64,000 bases of DNA, taken from contig NC_073361.2 of assembly GCF_027580225.2 (NCBI RefSeq), positions 23,516,001 to 23,580,000 of the forward strand, written 5' to 3'. Positions within the stretch are counted from its first letter, which is position 1. Each line of letters opens with the position of its first letter. Under the pieces are notes generated by a model. It worked only from the letters and a program-made list of their open reading frames with translations, was not told the DNA's origin and did not search any database. Shown piece after piece: positions 42,418 to 55,795 of this stretch. Made by a program: the position numbers and the translations under genes. The stretch is from Misgurnus anguillicaudatus (taxonomy: Eukaryota; Chordata; Actinopteri; Cypriniformes; Cobitidae).

Positions 42418-45030
42418 CAGCAAGAGGATGGAGAACTGAACTATTCTACGTTCCAATAAAGCAAATGAGAATCAAGCCTCACTGAAGATATCTGCAGGTC
42501 ATTTACATTTCATTGCTTTGCTGCTTATAATAAATGCAAACTTGAAGTACAATAGTGTGTAAAACATAGAAAAGGAACAATGTAGAAGATTTTGTTGTAT
42601 GCAACGCTTGCTTAGTAAGTTTTAAGATTCTCAATTATGATACAAGGTTTGCTTTGACTGACTGCTTGATCTTATGTTGTGATTTTACGAGACAGCATCC
42701 AATGCTTGTAGTTTATTAAGAATATTTTATGTTAAGCGATCACGAGAGTGTATTGTACTGCCACAAGAAACTTAGTTGTTGTCATGTACTGTATTAAGTC
42801 AGAATTTTCATTTCGATGCCTATTTTAACTTATATAAGCATTGTGGCGCTGCTTAGCAGAAGTATATACGTATATAAGTAAAGCCTATTTTTTGTTTTAT
42901 TGTATGCTGAAAATGAGTGAAAATGCACTGTAACATTTTTTGAGTCTTTTACAAAGTAAAATACAAGGAGTCGGAGTGTTCACCCATTGTTTGAAAAGGA
43001 TACATAGTGACACAAAATTTTGTTTATCTGGCTTCCATTTGGATTTAAATGTAATCTAAAGATTGCATTTTATGACACCCATGATTATTATTCTCTATAG
43101 GCCACCTCCAATAATCTTTGATCATTATCAAATGAAAATACATGCTGACACAATACATGTTTTTCATTTACAGTTCTCTAAAGCAGCCAATTGGCTTTCA
43201 GTATGAAAGCATGTGTTTCTGCTGCTACACCGATGTGTGAAACAGGCCTGACCAATCCTGCTCATTATTTAACCTTTGTGTATTGTTCAAATTTACTACC
43301 CTATTGTTATGTTCGGGATGACAACATCCACTAAATGAAAATGTATCAGATAAATATTTTTTTCAATCTCTTTTGCATAAATCTTTAAATCAACCTCAGT
43401 CCTGATCAAAACTACTAAATGTTCTTTAATTGCCGAGTTCATAAATGATGTCACTGATTTGGGTGGAATAAAAACACACACAAAACAACTTATTTTTAAT
43501 ATAAAAAGTGATTGTGGACTGGATTTTTAACCTTTTGTCGCGGTCTTTGGCAGGTCAGGGATTAGTAACAACAAAGCTTTGATGCATTGTTAGTTTTTGT
43601 GCAGCATCAGATTTAATTTTTTACATTTACCAGAAACTAATCTTTGGTTTTGCACAGGCCTATCTAAAGGGTTAACGGTGATCAACAGTAAAAAATAAAA
43701 ATTTTACCTCTTCCCAAAAGGGAAAACCATCAACAAACAAGAATGCATGATAATAAGGTGTCACGGCTTTGCAAGCAAAAATTTGTTATAATGGAAGTCA
43801 ATGGGGCAAAAACAGCCACGAACAGTAAATGAGGGAGAAAACAAAATAAAAGCTGCAAAAACTAACACTGCATCAAAGCCAATGTTTTTACTAATCTTTG
43901 ACATGCCCAGGACTGTGATAAAAGGTAAAAAAAAAAATCCAGTCCACAATCAATTAATCATTTTTATATTGATAATAATAAGTAATTAAATCAGTGACAT
44001 TATTTATTAATGTGGCACTTAAATAGCTAAAATCCTGGAATTTTTGTGAATATTTGGTGGTGTTGATCAGTACTGATGTTGATTTGCAGATTTTTTAAAA
44101 TAAGATTTATCTGATACATTTTTACAGCAGTTTAATTTAGTGGATATTTTCATCCCAAACATAACGAAAGCGTTGTGAATTTGCCCATGGTGTATTGTTA
44201 AGTTTTTGAAAAATGTCAAAGCATTTTCCCAAAATATGTGTCAATGTAAGATTTGTCACCAAAATTATCCCATTTGCTGAAACACAGAGAAATTTGTGGC
44301 CAAATTAATATTTGAAAGCATCCCATAGTGGATGAAACAACCCCAACATAACATAAGGGTTAATTCATGAAGTTGCATGCAGATCACAGACCTTATGCTA
44401 ATTTGAGTTTTTACTAGATTATGAATATTTTTCTGTGTTTTTTATGTGCCATGATGATAGCATAGTTATTGTCATTTGTATTTAATCACCAGACCACCAA
44501 AGACGTGTGTCATATTCTTTCATTTGTTCCATTTTGTATGAAGAACATGCTTTATAGTATTGAATAAGGCATTATGAGCTTTGCAATTTTACTCAGGATC
44601 ATGTCACAGAAACTGCAGTTAGTCTCTTAACTGTGTGAAAAATAGATCGCTTGTAATAATAAACTGTTGATGGGTCACATTTATGTGTCACACACTGTGA
44701 ATGAACCACATACAGACATTTGATTGCAAATTGAGGCTTCTGCTTTGCATCTTGTGCTTAAGTTTGAAATGTTTATCTGCCACTTTGTCCAGATGCTCAG
44801 TATTATATTTATTTTTTACTTGCACTGGTTTTGTGTATACGTTTATGCAATTTTTGCAATGCAGTTTTTAAAATATAGCCTGGTCAGTGCTCACCTCATC
44901 ATGTAGGACTTACGCCACTCTTTATAAAGTGGTTGGCAGAATGCTGGGCTTATTGTAAAAGCTTTATAAGTATAAATTGTATAATTATTTATCTGTATTT
45001 TTGTAATAAAATACATCTGTAAATCTGGTG
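42418..45030 (+). other. tnk2: tnk2 3' UTR (extent uncertain)
   Basis: AATAAA hexamers occur at 42455, 42529 and, far downstream, 45005. The last is followed by TCTGTAAATCTGGTG and would give a UTR of 2.6 kb containing a 1.1-kb element. Transcript evidence is needed to choose. Confidence 0.5.
43269..44362. mobile_element. Palindromic element, TTAACC...GGGTTAA
   Basis: TTAACCTTTGTGTATTG and ACATAACATAAGGGTTAA ends. Longer inner arms match in reverse (GTTCGGGATGACAACATCCA against TGGATATTTTCATCCCAAAC, and GATTGTGGACTGGATTTTT against AAAAATCCAGTCCACAATC). Confidence 0.75.
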
Positions 45031-45098
45031 TAATAGGGACGTCATTCTATTATATGTTTTTTATGGTATACATAATTGTTTTTCATGACAAGACATAC

Positions 45099-45949
45099 TT
45101 AAAGGAAAACACAGTTTTCAACATTTTACTATGTTCTTACTCAACTCGACGAATTTATACATACCTATCTTTTTTCAATGCATGCACTTAAAGGACAAGT
45201 TTGGTATTTTACACTTAAAGCCCTGTTTTCAGATTGTTTATGATGAAATAGAATGGTTTTGACTGTAATTTGGACATATGATTCTGGCCTGAAAATTTTT
45301 GGTTTCTGTTGTATCCGTCCCTGAATTTCTGTCAAAACCATTCTATTTCATCACAAACAATCTGAAAACAGGGCTTTAAGTGTAAAATACCGAACTTGTT
45401 CTTTAATCTTTGTACAGCGCGTCATAATTGTGTTAGCATTTAGCCTAGCCCCATTCATTCCTTAGGATCCAAACAGGGAAGCCACCAAACACTTCCATGT
45501 TTTCCCTATTTAAAGACTGTTACATGAGTAGTAACACGAGTAAGTATGTTGGCACAAAATAAAACGTGCCGATTTTTAAGCGGATAAAAAATGACTAAAT
45601 TGTATGGTGTAAGAGAGTCGAAGTGCTGCAAACTGAGTGCTCTTCCACCATACAATATAGTTCACATTTTTTATCTGCTTATAAAATCCCACGTTTTATT
45701 TTGTGACACCGTACTTACTCGTGTAACTATGTAACAGTCTTTAAATAGGGAAAACATGGAAGTGTTTGGTGGCTTCTAAATTCATCCCTGTTTGGATCCT
45801 AAGGAATGAATTGGGCTAGGCTAAATGCTAACACATTTACGATGCGCTGTACAAAGATTAAGTGCACGTGTAGAATAAAGATAAGTATAATTTGTCTAAT
45901 TTGAGGTAAGAACATAGTAAAATATTGAAAATGGTGGTGTTTTCCTTTT
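45099..45949. mobile_element. Composite palindromic element, AAAGGAAAACAC family
   Basis: The ends TTAAAGGAAAACAC and GTGGTGTTTTCCTTTTA are inverted, and TTTTACTATGTTCTTACTC mirrors GTAAGAACATAGTAAAA. It contains the MITE at 45188-45406 and a hairpin at about 45572-45690. The right half is also present in tnk2 intron 2. Confidence 0.8.
45188..45406. mobile_element. Near-perfect palindromic MITE, nested
   Basis: TTAAAGGACAAGTTTGGTAT and ATACCGAACTTGTTCTTTAA ends. The inner arms CCCTGTTTTCAGATTGTTTA and ACAATCTGAAAACAGGG match. Confidence 0.85.
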
Positions 45950-46007
45950 AGTTACATGAAAATTACGAGTAAAGTAAAGAAATAAGAACCTAATCCCAGT
46001 TGTCATA

Positions 46008-46210
46008 CACTGAAAAAAATGATTCATTGAATTTAATAAATTTTTTAAGGTAAGTGGTTGCAATCAATTTATTTAAGCTACATTTAAACAAAAAAGATTA
46101 GTAACGTAAAATAAATTTAAAACTTTTGTTTAAATGTAGCTTAAATAAATTGATTGCAACCACTTACCTTAAAAAAAGGTATTCAATTCAATGAATCATT
46201 TTTTTCAGTG
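46008..46210. mobile_element. Near-perfect palindromic MITE with TA flanks
   Basis: CACTGAAAAAAATGATTCAT and ATGAATCATTTTTTTCAGTG are exact reverse complements. The arms are almost identical over about 85 bases (GTAAGTGGTTGCAATCAATT and its complement). TA occurs on both sides. Confidence 0.9.
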
Positions 46211-46811
46211 TATTTATCCCCCCTCCCTATAACTCTTATCAGTAACTTTAATTTGGTGTGTGTGCGGGATGCACAGTACAACATTTTTGTGCTGATACCG
46301 ATATTCAATTACTTAGAATGCAATCTACCAAATACCGATAGTTTTCCTTTTAATTTCTTGTTTCAAAGTATTATGTTGTGAAATCCATATTTGAAGATCC
46401 TACAAACTGATTCTGATCCTGATCATCGCCTGTTTTTAAACAATCAGCTGATGTTCGATGTGTCAATAACAAGTGATATTTGCTCATGCAAAATGTTTCT
46501 CAAAAAACCTCTGTGGTCATGCACATTGGACTTCAGCCCCGTCCCCAAAAAATTAATTACTCCTATTTGGTAATCAATATTCAGTCAATACTGACATTCC
46601 CAAGGTGGGTCTTCAGTTTAATCAGTAATTGACTGGGATGGCAGGGTCGTAAATTCCCAAAGCCATTGGTAGGCATTATCTCTTCGTCTTTTCAGTGGCT
46701 GGTTGATTATTTGAATTTGAGTTGGCTCAATTAAAGCGCAAATCAAAATTGGTTGTACTAACCGAGTCTTGTTTTGTTCTATTGCTAAATTAACAATACA
46801 ATGGATTAATT

Positions 46812-47327
46812 TTAACTCTTTCCCCGCCATTGACGAGATATCTCGTGACGAGATATCTCGTCAATCAAGAGAAAACGCTTCCCCGCCAATGACGAGTAGT
46901 TCCGTCTTTCCGCAATACCGCTATTATCCACTAGGTGGCGCCCTTCCGCAACTTTTTAAACCCGGAAGTATTGCCCTATGGCAAGCTGCTGCATGTCGGT
47001 GTCTGTTTTAAAGATCGCTCTGAATGGGATCTCTATGAAAAGTCCGTCACAAAAATTGAATCATCTCTGCTTTTTGCTCATAATGTGGAGTTTTTGCAGA
47101 AACCTACCCATATTCAAAGCTGATTACAAAAGAACTACTCAAGGTAGGATGAAACGTTTTTTTTTGTTTGAAAGCAGAGGGTCTGTTCTTTCATTTGGTA
47201 TATTGTATGTTTATATATCTGAAGAAGAACATTTTCTGGAAGGCATTAAACTTTGGTGAAAATCATGAAAAACGCTGGCGCTGGCTGGCAACTTTTTTAA
47301 AAAAAATGCTGGCGGTGAAAGAGTTAA
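46812..47327. mobile_element. TTAACTCTTTCCCCGCC-family element
   Basis: The ends TTAACTCTTTCCCCGCCA and TGGCGGTGAAAGAGTTAA are inverted. Near the left end TGACGAGATATCTCG, itself containing the palindrome GAGATATCTC, occurs in tandem at about 46831-46860. Related to 13230-13904. Confidence 0.8.
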
Positions 47328-47329
47328 AA

Positions 47330-48165
47330 GTGTTAAAGTGGAGTACCACATATAGTAGAAGTGTCTAAATAACACAAAAGGCATGTCTTAAGCGAGAAAA
47401 TCTCTGCCACGTGTCTTAGCTCGCCTTGGGAATCGTCTTTTAATTAGAAGTACAACTGACTCGTGTTTCACAGCTCTGGAAGTGTTGATATGACTGTGTT
47501 TAATGAAGGTATTGGGATAGATCTCTGTCCGTGTCCCCCCGCCCACACACCTCCCTACAATATATCCAGCTAATACTAATATGAAGCATGTTACTGTATA
47601 GGATTCAAATTAGAACTGAAAGACATTAGATCAAAGGTTCTGCTGAGATAAGACATTCGAAAGGCATCTCAAAGCAGCTGGTGCTAAGACATTATATACA
47701 GGCTTTTCGTCCTCTGCTAGATCTCAGGAGAAAGAAGACACAAAGACGGCCTTAAATGTTTGAAAATGGTTTGTTGTTTGTTATTACCAAGAGAAAAGAA
47801 AGTGCTGTCTGCCATCGTACTGTATTCCCAGTCCTTTTGTCTGCTTTTTGCTGGAGACCCTAAAGTTCTGTGACTCATTCCCAAACCTGACAGTATTGAT
47901 CCCATCACACTTAGATGATGTCTCGATCTTCCCCTAGCCCCAGAAAGGTTCGTTCAAAAGTGTTAACCCCAAGTGACACAGTTGTGTGCCTGGGTGAAAC
48001 ACTGTTATGTTCTTATATCTCTGTGGGATGACCCATAAGATCGCAGATGAGATTTATTGAATATCGTAATTATTTCTATTAGACACCAATAAGATTACAT
48101 GAAGAGCAAATGCATCTTCTCCTGCACCTACTGAGAAAAAGAAACCCAGATTCTCACAAGTGTTT
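47330..48165. other. Intergenic, nothing recognised
   Basis: No repeat termini, exon or RNA gene could be supported. The stretch is less AT-rich than its surroundings at 47600-47950. Confidence 0.4.
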
Positions 48166-48393
48166 CAAACAGTGGTGGCTCGTGAGTCGTGACTGCTCAT
48201 CCGAGGGGCGCAAATTCAAAATATGTGTTCAGAGTGTCATGTGTGTTGCTCGTGTTTTCAAAATATGTGTTGGTTGCGATGTGAACCATGTGCATCATGT
48301 GTTTGGTCAAAATAAGTGCATGCTGCACACGCGTCAAAACCATTTATGATAAAAGAGACGCTCACGTTCACAAAATACAAGCAAGACACTCCC

Positions 48394-49319
48394 TTAAAGG
48401 TTCCATTTTCTTTAAAAAAATCTAGATAATTTACTCACCATCATGTCATCCAAAATGTTGATGTCTTTCTTTGTTCGGTCGAGAGGAGATTGTTTTTTGA
48501 GGAAAACATTCCAGGTTTTTTCTCATTTTAATGGACTTTAATGGACCCCAACACATAAAAGTTTAAAATTGCAGTTTCAACGAGTTTCAAAGAACTCAAA
48601 ATGATCCCAAACAAGGCATAAGGGTCTTATCTAGTGAAACGATTGTCATTTTTGACAAGAAAAATAAAACAATATGCACTTTTAAGCCACAACGTCTCAT
48701 CTATCGCCGGTCCTGTGACGCGCCAGCGTGACCTCACATAATACGTCATCACATCAAGAGGTCACGGATGACGTATGCGAAACTACACCCAAGTGTTTAC
48801 AAGTGTGTTGAAAGAGGACCGCTCCGACGGTGTTGTATGAGGAATGATACTAATTAATGTCTTTGTGTCAGTTTATTGTTTTAGTAAAATGGTCCACAAA
48901 TGTGCGTTTTTATATATGTAACACGTGACCTTTTCACGGCATTATGCAAATGCGTGAGGTTGCGCTGGCGCGTCACAGGACCGGAGATAGACGAGAAGTT
49001 GTGGTTTAAAAGTGCATATTTTAATTTTTTTTGTCAAAAATGACAATCGTTTCGCTAGATAAGACCCTTATGCCTCGTTTTGGGTCGTTTAGAGTCCTTT
49101 GAAACTCTGTTGAAACTGCAATTTTAAACTGTTAAGTGTTGGGGTGCATTAGAGTCCATTAAATGAGAAAAATCCTGGAATGTTTTTCTCAAAAAAAAAA
49201 AAAAAAAAAAAAAAACATAATTTCTTCTCGACTGAACAAAGAAAGACATCAACATTTTGGATGACATGGTGGTGAGTAAATTATCTGGATTTTTTTAAGA
49301 AAATGGACTATTCCTTTAA
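48394..49319. mobile_element. Nested palindromic MITE, ACTATTCCTTTAA family
   Basis: TTACTCACCATCATGTCATC and GATGACATGGTGGTGAGTAA lie near opposite ends. The arms match through TGATGTCTTTCTTTGTTC and GAACAAAGAAAGACATCA. An A run occurs at about 49191-49214. Confidence 0.85.
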
Positions 49320-49377
49320 CAGTAAACTCTGATTACGATAAGATTACGCGAGTTTCTCTTATATCATTAAACCCTTT

Positions 49378-49646
49378 ACTGTACGTTCACACCGGCACCG
49401 ACTTGAGTCAAGGACGCTTGTCAAAAAGTACGGGAAAGCCTGTTGGCGTTTTCGCCGTGTTGAAGTCAGAAACGAAAGTTTACATCGTATGTTTCTCTGG
49501 AAGCAGCCAGCGAAGAACGTCTAGGCTATATTCTGATTGGTTGATGGCGTTGAGCTTATTTTAACTTTCTGAATGGCGCTCTGGTCGCTCGAAACGCCCA
49601 TAACTTTGGAAGCTATAGTCGGCGGCGGTGTGAACGTACACTTAGT
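49378..49646. mobile_element. Nested MITE, GTACGTTCACACCG family
   Basis: ACTGTACGTTCACACCGGC mirrors GGCGGTGTGAACGTACACTT. It lies inside 48170-50158. Confidence 0.8.
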
Positions 49647-50158
49647 CGCATCTGCAGCAGGCACTTATTTTGACAAGACATGTGATGCACATATGATCAA
49701 TTGACATGCAGAACACATATTTTGAAATTACGAACCACACGTGATGGGCAACATGTATGTAGCCCGTCATGTGTGTGGTTTGTAATTTCAAAGTATGTGT
49801 TCTTCGCTTTGAGAGATCGTGTGTGCATCATGTGTCTTGCCAAAATAAGTGCCTGCTGCAGACGTGCCTAAAGGGTTTATGAAAAGAGAAGCTTGCGTTT
49901 GCCAGATACTCGCATAATCTCATGCGTAATCAGAGTTTACTGTTAAGGGAGTGTCTTACGTTTACAAAATACACGCGAGCGTCTCTTTTATCATAAACGG
50001 TTTTGACACAGGCACTTATTTTGACAAAACACGTGATGCACACAGAATTTCTCAACACGCAGGACACATATTTTGAAAAAGGGAACCACACACATGATAC
50101 TCCGAACACTTATTTTGAGTTAGCGCATCCTTGGATGAGGAGTCACGAGCCGCCACTG

Positions 50159-51310
50159 CAACAATGTCACAACCTCAGATTTGCCAAGTCTGCAATCAAA
50201 AGTCTTTCTTTTTATTGGCTTTTACAGATTTAAGAACAAGGCACACATGTACAGTAACCTTTAAAATGGTTAAAGTGAATGATAACATAAATTAACTGTA
50301 ACTTAAAAACAACATTTAATTTCAGTTAATATAAACACTGAGTCTGAAAATTATGAAATAACCATTTCATGTGTTTATGAAACAAACTTCAAAAAGCGAT
50401 TTGGTAAACATCTTTTCTGTGTTTTAAAGGTCTAAAGGGGCAGACGCAGTAGAAAGAGCCTCGGTTGACATTTTCCTTTAATGTTTTCTGTTGCACAGGG
50501 GGTTGGTGGTTGCGGGGACAAAGCCTGGTGTACAGGTGGCTCGTCTTAAGATAAGACCGTGGCTGTAGTTCAAACAGCTTTTCACCTATCAATTCAGTAA
50601 CTTTCATTTTCACAGTGATAGATAACTGTACTATAGGTCACCAAATACACACCCCACTGTCACAACACCTATACGTGTCTCGATAAAGAGCAGACAGGAA
50701 ATTAATTTACACCTTGATGGCAAAATACATCCATTAAAGTTCTGAGTTATCTTTTTAAATAGCAAGACATAAGAAAAACGTGACATACAGTACCCGTTTA
50801 TACTTCAGTCTCTCTTTTTCTCTCTCATTAAACAGACATCTTTGGCCTGAGTTTGTTTTCGCTGTGGTGTGAAATTTTAAGTACTTCCCTCTACACCTCT
50901 CCTCAACGTCTGCATACTGCTTTTACAAAATTCATGTCATAATAATTATACTCTGTTCCTTTAGGTGTGATTCACAAGTGTGAAAAGGTTTTTATGCTGT
51001 CCTCCTGAGCCAAGAGTTAGGACAAAACAACTTTAATGAAACATTAGTCGTTAAACAAGGCAGTCACTGCACGTCTGACTGCACTTTTACTTCACATAGG
51101 TAACTCTTTTTTTTCAATGTTTTTTTGCATTTTGGAACCAAACTCTTCATATATATAATGTAGGCTATTTATACTCAAAGGAAAAAAGTTTAATTTCGAT
51201 TTTATTGGACTTTAAGACCCAATAAAGCATGTTTAAGAGTCGGTTAATGACCAGAAACTACACACAGCTCATCATGAAATATATTTTATATTATATTATA
51301 TTATATTTAA
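50159..51310. other. Intergenic, nothing recognised
   Basis: No gene, RNA or transposon terminus could be supported. Confidence 0.4.
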
Positions 51311-51480
51311 AATTAAGTAAGGGATAATGTAGAGGCAGCCGGTTGTTACTGCAGAAATAATAAGCCCCGGCAGTGTGATCAGGAATGCGAATAGGAAGTT
51401 CTTATATTACACTGAAGGGGCTTATTAAAGCAATAAGCAGTGGGTTACCAGTGCATTTTATAACAGGGTCATTACAAAAA
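51311..51480. repeat. GGGATAATGTA-family repeat, partial
   Basis: AAGGGATAATGTAGAGGCAG, GCCGGTTGTTACTGCAG and ACTGAAGGGGCTTATTAAAG relate it to the MITE at 34190-34306. One end is missing. A further fragment with GCGGGGCTTATTGCTG lies near 52616. Confidence 0.5.
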
Positions 51481-52923
51481 AGGTGGAAATGCTTGTCCCT
51501 TACTTTTGCAGACCCCTTAATCATTTAATTTGACCCCATAATGATATATCTTAAATAAATATAGACTGTCCTTAAAATGATGAGAGAGTTTATTTATAAA
51601 ATTTTATTTTTTTAAACTTATTTTTAAATGACTGGTCCTGAAAATTGCCCTGTCCTTTTGATCATACATGGAAGTTGAACGGTGTACTTATTATTTAAAA
51701 CAATGTTTTTTTTTATAAAACAAATCTAATTTACATTTACCTTAACCTTGTATGAATTTACTACAACACTAAAATGGTAAAAATATACTATTAATATGAA
51801 TAATATCAAATAAAGATTTATCCCCCAAATTTATGTCATTGGTGTTACCATACCCAAAGCACTTTTATTTTAAAACAATGCATCAGCTTTTTGAAGTTTT
51901 TCATGGGGCAAGAGGTCAGTGAAAGAAGTGCAGTGGAGGAAGGCAAAAGGTTTGAGATGTCTTACTTTATTTATCTAAAATATCATGATATATCTAAGAA
52001 TTTTGAGATAAGATTTTTTGGATGTCATAAGTGTTACTCTTTTTTATAGCTGGGAGTGTTAGGATCTTTACATAAAAATACATTATACTGAATAAGTATG
52101 TGATTTTTACATCTCTGATGAAATAGCACATGGCTAATGGCAGCCATTTTGTTAAAATGTTCGATTTTTCCTGTAAATTGTCATTGGTGTTACCATTTTT
52201 TATGTTACCGTCATTGGTGTTACTTCTCTAATGAGTACTTCCTAAGCACTATTCCTTTAACTGACCAACATAAAAGCATAAAAACAAAACAAGATGGAAA
52301 AATGTTTAAGTTTATAAGTTTTATCATATTCATTATATTCTCATTTTGTCAGGTATTGAAGATACAACTTCATGGATTCTTTAGTAAAATGTATAAAAAA
52401 GTTAAACATAGATTAAGCTCCCCGTTTTGCAGATTCATAGATTTGACAAGTTAATTAATGCTATTAAAGAAGTTTTGGGTATGTTGAAAGAAGTTTGTTT
52501 AAGCAGATCTCCATCACCCGAATTCCACCTTTTCTGTAGAATGACCCAACAACTAAGGGTCGATGTTTGGCACGATGCGAAGCAGATATAAAATGCACTG
52601 TAACACCACTGCTTCGCGGGGCTTATTGCTGTTATAAAAAGGTTACTTCATATGAATAGCAGGATTTCATAAAATAAAACACAAATAAGTTGTAGTTATA
52701 TTAGTACAAATATTACTCTTCCGCCAAACAAAGTAGTTCCTCAAAATCAAGTGTGGCTGAATCAGAGCGCAGTTCTCAACCAACACAGACGCAGCAAAGA
52801 CACAATGAAAATATGATTAAAGACTGTGGTGTTTATTTTATAAAATCAACATTAAACTAATTTATACATTAACATTTATAGCGTGCAACTGTTGAAGTGA
52901 TGATCAAATATGCTTGGAAGCAT
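51481..52923. other. AT-rich intergenic DNA
   Basis: ATTGGTGTTACCAT-type motifs recur at 51839, 52182 and 52212, suggesting old repeat material. No gene. Confidence 0.35.
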
Positions 52924-53300
52924 GCTTAACTCTTTCCCCGTCAGTGTTTTTTTCCACTCAGTTTTAGTTTAATGCCTTCAAGAAAAAATATCTTCTTTAA
53001 ATAAACATAAAATGAAATAACAGACACTCCGCTTTTAAAAAAAAACCCAGTTTCGTCCTACCTTCAATCTTATCACCTCTCAAATTTCAGCTAAAGCGGA
53101 GATAATTCCATTTTTGTGAAGAACTTTTGTAAGAGATCAGATTCAGAGCCACTATCAAAACACGGTGTTTTTAGTGTTGAGTGAATGCGTCAGTGTTTAA
53201 GTTGGGTAAGATCGTCACCCATAATAGCGGAAATATGAATTTGAGGTAGAAACTCTTTAAAGAACGTTTTCTCTTTATTGACGAGATGACTCAACAATAT
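52924..53300. mobile_element. TTAACTCTTTCCCCG-family fragment
   Basis: It begins GCTTAACTCTTTCCCCGTCA and parallels the interior of 13230-13904 (TAATGCCTTCAAGAAAAAAT, AAATGAAATAACAGACACTC). The right terminus is lost. Confidence 0.5.
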
Positions 53301-55050
53301 TTATTGACATTTATCTAGATATCGCCATAATTAAAATACTTAAATAATTAAATGTGGTGTTTATTTTCATAAATCAGTACGTAGCAACAGTGGCGCAGTG
53401 ATATACTTCTGTAATGCGGTCTGAACTGGTTACCGGGGTATTTTATCACGGCTTAGAAGGCGTTTCAACCAATCAGAATGAAGAACCAGATCGGGACATT
53501 TTATAATTTGTGATAACACCCGGCTATTACCTGCAATTTATCTCATAAGGAAGGTAAGGAACATTAAATATTGATTTGAAATTAGCTAATGCTAATTTTT
53601 AACGAATGTAGACCTTCCATGGGGGAAACCTGTTTACTTTTGGTTTTAGGACAAGACAATCAAATGTCACAAACACAGGTTTATTCATTTGTAAATATAA
53701 TGTAATATGTGTTATTAAAAGACATATTTATATTTAATGTTAATAGTTTTGAGTGGTTGTTATCTACTGGGAGTAACAGTGTTGCAGTGGCTTACAGTCT
53801 CTTGTTTACATCTGAGAAGTCATTGCTGTCTAAATGTATTTGTATTTATATTGTAAAACTTACAATTATAAATATTTACAGGGTTTATTTAGTTAATACA
53901 AACTGTATTAAAACGTGCCGGAAACTTGTAGGCTGTGTCACAGTTCGCCTACTTGAAATATGCACTTTATGTACTTGTTGTTGGTACAGTATATACATTT
54001 TGTGGGTAAAGAAAGGTTATGCATTTGGGCATACTCATTTTAATACTATACAGTTTGTACAGAAAGTATGCAAATGGGAAGGCTGCTAAGTATTCAGCAT
54101 TTGTGTACACAAATTTGCCTTCGTACTGTTCTCTCTGTAGGGATTGTCTCTCATACGGGTCTTTAATGGAGACAGATGCCTGTAATGGGCTTTGGAAATG
54201 GACATGGATGCATCACTAAACAAAGTTGCACATCAGCGACTGAGTTTGTAATGGAAAAGCACAGAGGGGCTTTTAAAACATGAAAAAGACTGCCGAGCAC
54301 CACCCTCCCCTCATCTCCCTTTCGCGCTTTGTCCTTCTGACTTCCACTTTCACTGTTTCCATTGAGGATAATATTAATATAAAAATTCCTTGTCCCTGCC
54401 TCCCATTATTAGGAATTAATGTTTTTTAAGGGGTGACTGACCAGCAGGCGTGTACGGGGATGTACTTTATGTTCAATTTGGCTAAATACAGAATCTGGTG
54501 CTTAAATCTCTTTGATTTTGCTAATTGTGAAGCACAATCTGATGAAATGTCAGTTGGCAAAGACAGGTTTTTGACTTAAACACAACTTGCATGTTTTGTG
54601 TCTCATACTTTGGTAATAATGTGTCACATTACCTTGAATACCTCTGCACCCCCTACTCATAATGGTGATTTATGTATGTACTTTTTCTCTCTTCTACAGT
54701 AATTGACAATGGAATTAATGGCTTTAGAAAAGAAGGCAAGGTGTTCCAGCAGAACAGTATTTTATTCTTTCTGCCTGGGAAACAGACTCTGGTGTCCTTT
54801 AAAAAGTGAGATTAGCATAAATTTAAAGGTATCTAGGTGAAATGTATAGTGTATTAGTTGACAAATTCCAGAAGACAGGCAACTTTAATCTGATGCTAGA
54901 AGTTCTGCTGGAGTACGCATACACTATACACTATTTATGTCAAACATTAAGTCTAATATATGTCAAGGATAGTTAGTTGAGATTGAGAAAAAAACTAATA
55001 CATAAATACAGTTGCAAATAAGGTCATTTGCATACATTAATGCCTTTATT
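53301..55050. other. Intergenic, no gene recognised
   Basis: The longest open frames (for example 53709-54089) are AT-rich, without domain character or splice context, and are not called. Confidence 0.4.
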
Positions 55051-55795
55051 CTGGTATTTAATGTATGTTTGGGTTGCATTATGAATTGTGTTAAGACCCT
55101 CCATTTCGAAATGAATAGAGAAGCTACGGCCGTCACAGGAGTCAGGACAAACATGTCATCGTCAACATAGTTTACAAAATGTGCTCTGTAGGTCAGTTTC
55201 TCCGTTTTAGGGCTATTGTTGAAACATGTTGGGGCGAAATGACGACTTCCATTTAAGGGGACCTCCCGTGTATGTAGATAAAAACAGCTCATTCTAAGGT
55301 AATAAAAACAATACAGTTAATTTTGTACAGTATTCATACACAGACTGATTTCATGCAAAGTTATGTTATAGTCATGAAAAAAATGATTTATTTATTTGTG
55401 TCCACACTGTACAAAAATTCAGTAGAAATTACAATGTTACTTGCAGCTGGTTGCCGGTAACTTACAGTAGATTTACATTTATGTGAGAAAGCAATACATA
55501 CAATGACACGAAAAAGAAAGTTGTGCTATGGAAACCAAAAACTATTTATAGAAATTTGTGTGAGTGACACGAAAAAGACATATATGCTCAAGGCACGAAA
55601 AAGCTGAATTTCGTGCCATGGACACAAAAAAATTAATAAAAATGTTCATGATTATAACACAACTTTCCGTGAGATCATGTTGTTTACACACCACTAATGA
55701 TTTAGTTATGTACATTGCATTTCTGTCAAAAGGTCCTTTTTAAGGATTTTTTTTAGGGAAAAAATTTGTTACACAATGCACCTTTAATATCTTTG
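55050..55795. mobile_element. AAAGGTGCAGTGTGTAA-family copy, interrupted
   Basis: It shares AGAGAAGCTACGG, GTGTATGTAGATAAAAA and CTCATTCTAAGGTAATAAA with 19624-20007 and ends CACAATGCACCTTTAA. An insertion starting CACACTGTACAAAAATTCAG at about 55407, related to 1365-2216, breaks it. Confidence 0.65.

Larger units (their letters stand above)
48170..50158. mobile_element. 2-kb palindromic element with CAGTGGTGGCTCGTG ends
   Basis: CAGTGGTGGCTCGTG and CACGAGCCGCCACTG are inverted with one mismatch, and long arms (TTTATGATAAAAGAGACGCT and AGCGTCTCTTTTATCATAAA) match. CAGTG ends suggest hAT, but no 8-bp target duplication is readable. It hosts two nested elements. Confidence 0.75.

Noticed and set aside
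53709..54089. 126-codon open frame
   Set aside because: No splice context, promoter, domain or codon pattern supports it; composition is that of AT-rich intergenic DNA.
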